A stretch of 64,000 bases of DNA, taken from positions 1,032,562 to 1,096,561 of the forward strand of contig NZ_KE384533.1 of the NCBI RefSeq assembly GCF_000426525.1, in the 5' to 3' direction. The position numbers were made by a program, and so were the translations under genes. Below, piece by piece: positions 60,230 through 64,000 of this stretch (position 1 is its first letter; each line of letters starts with the position of its first letter). The notes under the pieces were generated by a model that was not told the origin of the DNA, made no database searches, and worked only from the letters and a program-made list of their open reading frames with translations. Source of the stretch: Nocardioides alkalitolerans DSM 16699. GTDB taxonomy: Bacteria > Actinomycetota > Actinomycetes > Propionibacteriales > Nocardioidaceae.

Positions 60230-61381
60230 ATGAGTGCCGCCCCGAGACGAGTACGCCGCCGACCCGCCCCCGGGACACCGGGAGGCCCCGGGCCCGACGA
60301 CCCGGGAGGTGGCGCCCCACCGCTGCTGGTGGTGGGGGACGCACTGCTCCGCGACGAGCTGCTCGCCCTCGCGGCCGCCGCGGGGGTCAGCCCACGGGTG
60401 AGCGCCGGCGGTGTGGAGGCGCTCGCCGCCTGGGGGCGGGCGCCCCTCGTGCTCGTCGGTGCCGAGTCCGCGCACGACCTCGCCGCGTTGCGACCGCCCC
60501 GACGCCGCGGGGTGCACGTCGTCACCTGGCCCGCGCCGCCGGACGACCTCTACCGGGCGGCCGTGCGCCTCGGCGCCGACGACGTGCTGCCCCTGCCCGG
60601 CGCCACCGAGGTGGTGGTCGAGCTGCTGGGCGGGCTCGACGAGGCCCGCCAGCGGGGCCGGGTCGTGGGAGTGCTCGGGGGGAGCGGCGGCGCCGGCGCG
60701 ACGACGCTGGCCTGCGCGCTGGGGCAGGTGGCCGCGCTCGAGGGTCCGGCGGTCGTGGTCGATGCCGACCCGTGGGGTCCGGGGGCCGACCGGGTGCTGG
60801 GGCTCGAGGCCACCGACGGCGTGCGCTGGGAGGCGCTGCTCGACACCGCCGGCCGGCTCGGTGCGCGGGCGCTGCGGGAGTCGCTGCCGCAGCGAGGCGA
60901 CCTGGGCGTCCTCGCCTGGGGCGGCCCGCCCGTGGCGCTGCCCGCGTCCGCCGCCCGGGAGACGCTGGCCGCGGCCTCGCGCGGCCACCGCACGGTCGTC
61001 CTCGACCTGCCCCGCCGGTTCGGCGCCGACGTCGACGAGCTCGTCGCCCGCTGCGACCTGGTGGTCGTGCCGGTGGCGCCCACCCTGGGCGGGCTGGCCT
61101 CGGCCGCCCGCACGGTGGCCGGGCTGGGCGACCGCACGACGGTCGGCCTCCTGCTGCGCGGGCGCGGGCCGGGCGCCGAGGCGACGGCCGCCGCGGTGGG
61201 CGCGCCGGTGCTCGCCGAGCTGCCCGACCAGCGGCGGGTGGCCGAGGCCGCCCGGCTGGGGGTCGGGCCCGTGCGGCCCCGGGGCGCGCTGCTCCACGCC
61301 GCTCTCACCGTGCTCGCCATCCTGGCGGACGTGGCCCGGGCCGACGACCGGTCGACCGAGCGCGGTCGGGGCGCGGCGTGA
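60230..61381 (+). CDS. ssd: TadZ/CpaE-like septum site-determining protein (Ssd)
   Basis: The 383-aa protein has a receiver-like N-terminal part (residues 30-130) and a MinD/ParA-like ATPase domain whose P-loop is GVLGGSGGAGATTLACALGQ. The canonical signature Lys is absent, as is usual for TadZ/CpaE and Ssd. Switch-like stretches VVVDADPWGPGADRVLG and TVVLDLPRRFGADVDEL follow. It is expected to place the tad secretion machine at the membrane; Ssd in M. tuberculosis affects septum formation. The ATG at 60230 is preceded by GGGGAG 10 nt upstream. The gene leads the tad operon and overlaps cpaF by 4 nt. Confidence 0.9.
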   Translation: MSAAPRRVRRRPAPGTPGGPGPDDPGGGAPPLLVVGDALLRDELLALAAAAGVSPRVSAGGVEALAAWGRAPLVLVGAESAHDLAALRPPRRRGVHVVTWPAPPDDLYRAAVRLGADDVLPLPGATEVVVELLGGLDEARQRGRVVGVLGGSGGAGATTLACALGQVAALEGPAVVVDADPWGPGADRVLGLEATDGVRWEALLDTAGRLGARALRESLPQRGDLGVLAWGGPPVALPASAARETLAAASRGHRTVVLDLPRRFGADVDELVARCDLVVVPVAPTLGGLASAARTVAGLGDRTTVGLLLRGRGPGAEATAAAVGAPVLAELPDQRRVAEAARLGVGPVRPRGALLHAALTVLAILADVARADDRSTERGRGAA

Positions 61382-62553
61382 GTGCCGCCGAGCGCCTGGC
61401 GGTGGCCCCGCTGCTCGACGTCGTCCGTGCGCGGCTGGCCGACGAGCCCGGCCAGCTCACGCCCCACCGGGTCGCGGTCGCCCTGCGCGAGGCCGGTCGG
61501 CCGGTCGGTGACGCGACGGTGCTCGCCGTCCACGAGCAGCTCCGGCGCGAGGTGCTCGGGGCCGGGCCCCTCGACCCGCTCCTGCGGCTGCCGGGCGTGA
61601 CGGACGTGCTCGTCAACGGTCCCGACGCCGTCTACGTCGACACCGGCGACGGCCTCCGGCTCACCGAGGTCGGCTTCGACGACGACGCGGGCGTCCGACG
61701 CCTCGCCCAGCGCCTCGCCGCGCAGGCCGGTCGCCGGCTCGACGACGCGGTGCCGTACGTCGACGCGCGGCTGCCCGACGGCACGCGGTTCCACGCCGTC
61801 CTCGCCCCGGTGGCCCGGCCCGGCACGCTGCTGAGCCTGCGCGTCCCGGGGCGCCGGCGCCTGGACCTCGACGACCTCCTGGCCGCCCGGGCCGTGACCC
61901 CCGCCGGCGCCCGGCTCCTCGCCCGGGTGGTCGAGCGCCGCCTGGCGTTCCTCGTCAGCGGCGGCACGGGCTCGGGCAAGACCACCCTGCTCGGGGCGCT
62001 GCTCGGGCTCGTGCCCGGCCACGAGCGCATGGTGCTGGTCGAGGACGCGAGCGAGCTGCGGCCCGACCACCCGCACGTGGTCGCGCTGGAGGCGCGGCCC
62101 GCCAACGTCGAGGGCGCGGGCGAGGTCCCGTTGCGGACGCTGGTGCGGCAGGCGCTGCGGATGCGCCCCGACCGGCTCGTCGTCGGCGAGGTGCGCGGCG
62201 CCGAGGTGGTCGACCTGCTGGCCGCCCTCAACACGGGCCACGAGGGCGGCTGCGGCACGCTGCACGCGAACAGCGCGTCCGACGTCGTCGCCCGGGTCGA
62301 GGCCCTGGCCCAGGCCGCCGGGCTGCCGCGGGAGGCCGCCCACAGCCAGATGGCGGCGGCGCTCGACGTCGTGCTCCACCTCGGCCGCGGCTCCGACGGA
62401 CGGCGGATGCTCACCGAGGTCGCCGTGCTCGGCCGCCGCGACGACGGCCTGGTCGTGGCGGAGCCCGCGGTCGCGGTCGACGACGACGGTCGCCTGCGGG
62501 ACCGCGGGGGTGCCGACCGGCTCGCCGACCTCCTCGACGGGAGCCGCTCGTGA
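61378..62553 (+). CDS. TadA/CpaF-type secretion ATPase
   Basis: The 391-aa ATPase powers assembly of tight-adherence (Flp) pili. It has a Walker A box SGGTGSGKTTLLGALLG (about residues 196-212), the Asp/His boxes with LVEDASELRPDHPHVV, Walker B MRPDRLVVGEVRGAEVVD and GGCGTLHANSASDVV. The N-terminal 170 residues hold the CpaF-type cap. Both ends overlap neighbours by 4 nt. Rv3659c is the positional equivalent. Confidence 0.95.
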   Translation: MSAAERLAVAPLLDVVRARLADEPGQLTPHRVAVALREAGRPVGDATVLAVHEQLRREVLGAGPLDPLLRLPGVTDVLVNGPDAVYVDTGDGLRLTEVGFDDDAGVRRLAQRLAAQAGRRLDDAVPYVDARLPDGTRFHAVLAPVARPGTLLSLRVPGRRRLDLDDLLAARAVTPAGARLLARVVERRLAFLVSGGTGSGKTTLLGALLGLVPGHERMVLVEDASELRPDHPHVVALEARPANVEGAGEVPLRTLVRQALRMRPDRLVVGEVRGAEVVDLLAALNTGHEGGCGTLHANSASDVVARVEALAQAAGLPREAAHSQMAAALDVVLHLGRGSDGRRMLTEVAVLGRRDDGLVVAEPAVAVDDDGRLRDRGGADRLADLLDGSRS

Positions 62554-63365
62554 GCCCGGCGGCGGTGGCCGCCCTCGCCGCGGCGGCCGCGGTGGTCCTG
62601 CTGCACCGGCCGGCTCCCGACGCTGCCCTGGCCGGGCCACCGGGTGCCGCCGTACGACGGGGCCTCGGCGCCCGGGCCCCGCGTCGTACCGACACCCTCG
62701 TCCTGGGCGCCGCGGTGGCCGGGGCAGTCGTGCTGCTCGACGGCACCGTCCTCGTGGTGACCCTCGTCGTCGGCGCGGCCGCGCTGGGCGGGCGCGCGCT
62801 CCTGCGCCGCCGTCGGGCCGCGGCCGCCGCGGCGGCGAACCGCGACCGGGTGCTGGCGCTGTGCGACCTGGTCGCCGCCGAGCTGCGCGCGGGCCGCCCG
62901 CCGTCGTCGGCGCTCACCACCGCCGCCCGGGAGTGGCCGCAGGTCGACGCGGTCCGACGGGCCGACGCGCTGGGGGCCGACGTCGTGACGGCGTGGCGGC
63001 AGCTCGCCGACCAGCCGGGAGCCGGCGACCTGCGGCTGGTGGCTGCCGCGTGGCAGGTCACGCGCCGTACGGGAGCCGGCCTCGCGGAGGCCCTCACCCG
63101 GGTCGCGGGGCTCGCCCGGGCCACGCAGGCCACCCGCCGCGTCGTCGCCTCCGAGCTGGCCTCGGCCCGCGCCACGGCGCGCCTGATGGCAGGGCTGCCC
63201 GTGGTCGCGCTGCTCATGGGCGGGGCGACCGGCGGCAACCCCTGGCACTTCCTGCTCGCCACCCCGCTCGGCCTGGCCTGCCTCGCGGGCGGGCTCGCGT
63301 GCGGCTTCGCCGGCCTGTGGTGGATCGAGGCGATCGCCGACGACGTCACGCGGTCCGCCGGATGA
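62550..63365 (+). CDS. TadB-like type II/IV secretion platform protein
   Basis: The 271-aa membrane protein has two hydrophobic N-terminal segments and two C-terminal ones flanking a T2SSF cytoplasmic domain (LCDLVAAELRAGRPPSSALTT, then WQVTRRTGAGLAEALTRVAG). It is half of the tad inner-membrane platform. GTG at 62550 overlaps the ATPase stop by 4 nt. It matches Rv3658c in position. Confidence 0.9.
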   Translation: MSPAAVAALAAAAAVVLLHRPAPDAALAGPPGAAVRRGLGARAPRRTDTLVLGAAVAGAVVLLDGTVLVVTLVVGAAALGGRALLRRRRAAAAAAANRDRVLALCDLVAAELRAGRPPSSALTTAAREWPQVDAVRRADALGADVVTAWRQLADQPGAGDLRLVAAAWQVTRRTGAGLAEALTRVAGLARATQATRRVVASELASARATARLMAGLPVVALLMGGATGGNPWHFLLATPLGLACLAGGLACGFAGLWWIEAIADDVTRSAG

Positions 63366-64000
63366 GCGCCGCGGTCCTGGTGGCCACCGTCGCCGCCGTC
63401 GCCGCCGTCCTCCTCGCGCTGCCGCCGGGGCCCGTCCGTCCCGGGACCGCCGCACGGACCCGGCGGGGGGAGGGGAGCGGTCCGCCCGGGGCCGCCCCGA
63501 CCGACCGGGTCCAGCGCTTCGCCCCGCTGTGGGCCGCGTGTGCCTGCGTCGGCACCGCGTCGTTCGTGTCGGGCCGCGGTGGCTGGGTGGCCGGCCTGGT
63601 CGTCGGTGCGCTGCTGTGGGTGCTCGTGCGCCGCTCCGAGCCGGCGTCGGTGCGCCGGCGCCGGGAGCGGGTCCGCCGCGACCTGCCGGCGTTCGTCGAG
63701 CTGTACGCCGCCGCCCTGGCCTCCGGGGCCGCGCCGGGCACCGCCCTGACCGTGGTGTGCGACGCCCTGCCGGGCGCGGCCGCCGACGACCTCGCGCCCG
63801 TCGCCGCTCGGCTCGCACTGGGGCTCGACCCCGACGAGGTCTGGCGCCGCCTCATGGCGGAGAGCCCCGAGCTCGCCCCGCTGGGCCGCGTCATGGTGCG
63901 CTCCCACGAGGCCGGGGTGGCCGTCACCACCGCCGTTCTCGACCTCGCCGACGAGCTGGCGGCGAGCGGTCGGGCGGCGGTGGAGGACCGGGCCCGCACC
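63362..64000 (+). CDS. TadC-like type II/IV secretion platform protein, 3' end outside window
   Basis: The first 213 codons are present; the window ends before the stop. A membrane segment at residues 1-22, a Gly/Arg/Pro linker, two more segments (about 52-85) and the start of a T2SSF domain (RVRRDLPAFVELYAAALASG) are visible. It is the second half of the tad platform and overlaps tadB by 4 nt (ATGA). Pilin and TadE-like genes should follow beyond the edge. Confidence 0.88.
   Translation, partial: MSAAVLVATVAAVAAVLLALPPGPVRPGTAARTRRGEGSGPPGAAPTDRVQRFAPLWAACACVGTASFVSGRGGWVAGLVVGALLWVLVRRSEPASVRRRRERVRRDLPAFVELYAAALASGAAPGTALTVVCDALPGAAADDLAPVAARLALGLDPDEVWRRLMAESPELAPLGRVMVRSHEAGVAVTTAVLDLADELAASGRAAVEDRART

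Overview
The window is high-GC actinobacterial chromosome, coding density is very high, and GTG starts are common. Protein families and gene order point to a Nocardioides-like member of the Nocardioidaceae; this placement is inferred from gene content, since no rRNA is present. Much of the right two thirds follows the order known from Mycobacterium tuberculosis Rv3657c to Rv3682: tadC, tadB, cpaF, ssd, a HAD hydrolase, a degenerate Fic-like protein, acs, a holin-like protein, marP, a NUDIX CoA pyrophosphatase, a TlpA-like lipoprotein, nth, crp, a metallo-beta-lactamase, RidA, a DUF4177 protein, two ArsA-like ATPases, whiB4/wblA and ponA2. The left third holds the purL, SCP-like gene, purF and purM group (Rv0803 to Rv0809 in M. 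tuberculosis), here spread out by inserted genes.

Layout. 1-3969: a membrane-anchored beta-propeller protein and purL. 3989-6156: an MFS exporter and a divergent ArsR-type regulator, bracketed by two direct 96-bp palindromic elements. 6233-9441: SCP-like protein, ArfB-like release factor, lipoprotein hydrolase, SMR transporter and TauD-like dioxygenase. 9613-12572: ABC-2 exporter with a divergent WYL regulator. 12582-18279: dipeptidase, PucR-type regulator and a two-subunit molybdenum hydroxylase. 18357-21155: purF and purM. 21156-21835: a repeat-rich gene-free stretch. 21836-27181: class A PBP, WhiB4/WblA and the ArsA pair. 27283-33090: FtsX-type ABC transporter, a YciI-like protein and a NarL-type two-component system. 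33193-37034: Nramp-like transporter, DUF4177 protein, RidA, NUDIX and MBL hydrolases. 37215-41315: crp, then the tightly overlapping nth-tlpA-nudix-marP operon. 41556-46347: holin-like protein, acetyl-CoA synthetase and the DUF485/acetate symporter operon. 46530-52753: MBL hydrolase, a second solute:sodium symporter with a LytS/LytTR sensor-regulator pair, and a putative methyltransferase. 53007-57518: secreted 5'-nucleotidase, the Fic-like protein, a probable Ms1-type small RNA and the HAD hydrolase. 57579-60048: three genes including a WXG100-like/DUF1023 hydrolase. 60230-64000: start of the tad pilus operon, cut by the window end in tadC.

How the parts connect. Acetate is imported by ActP and activated by Acs. 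A Crp protein is encoded nearby, and Crp-type palindromes lie before the acetate symporter operon, before the molybdenum hydroxylase and beside the putative small RNA. Purine synthesis is represented by purL, purF and purM. Envelope functions (PBP, MarP, TlpA-like lipoprotein, tad pilus) sit with redox and stress control (WhiB4, Crp, Nth). At least 15 genes have a TAnnnT box 6 to 8 nt before the start codon, which suggests widespread leaderless transcription.

The least ordinary items are the Ms1-like RNA locus, the Fic-fold protein without a catalytic histidine, two classes of intergenic repeats (composite palindromes and 32-bp-period tandem repeats), and the WXG100/DUF1023 pair with an unrecognised partner. 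No tRNA, rRNA, IS element, prophage or CRISPR array was seen.
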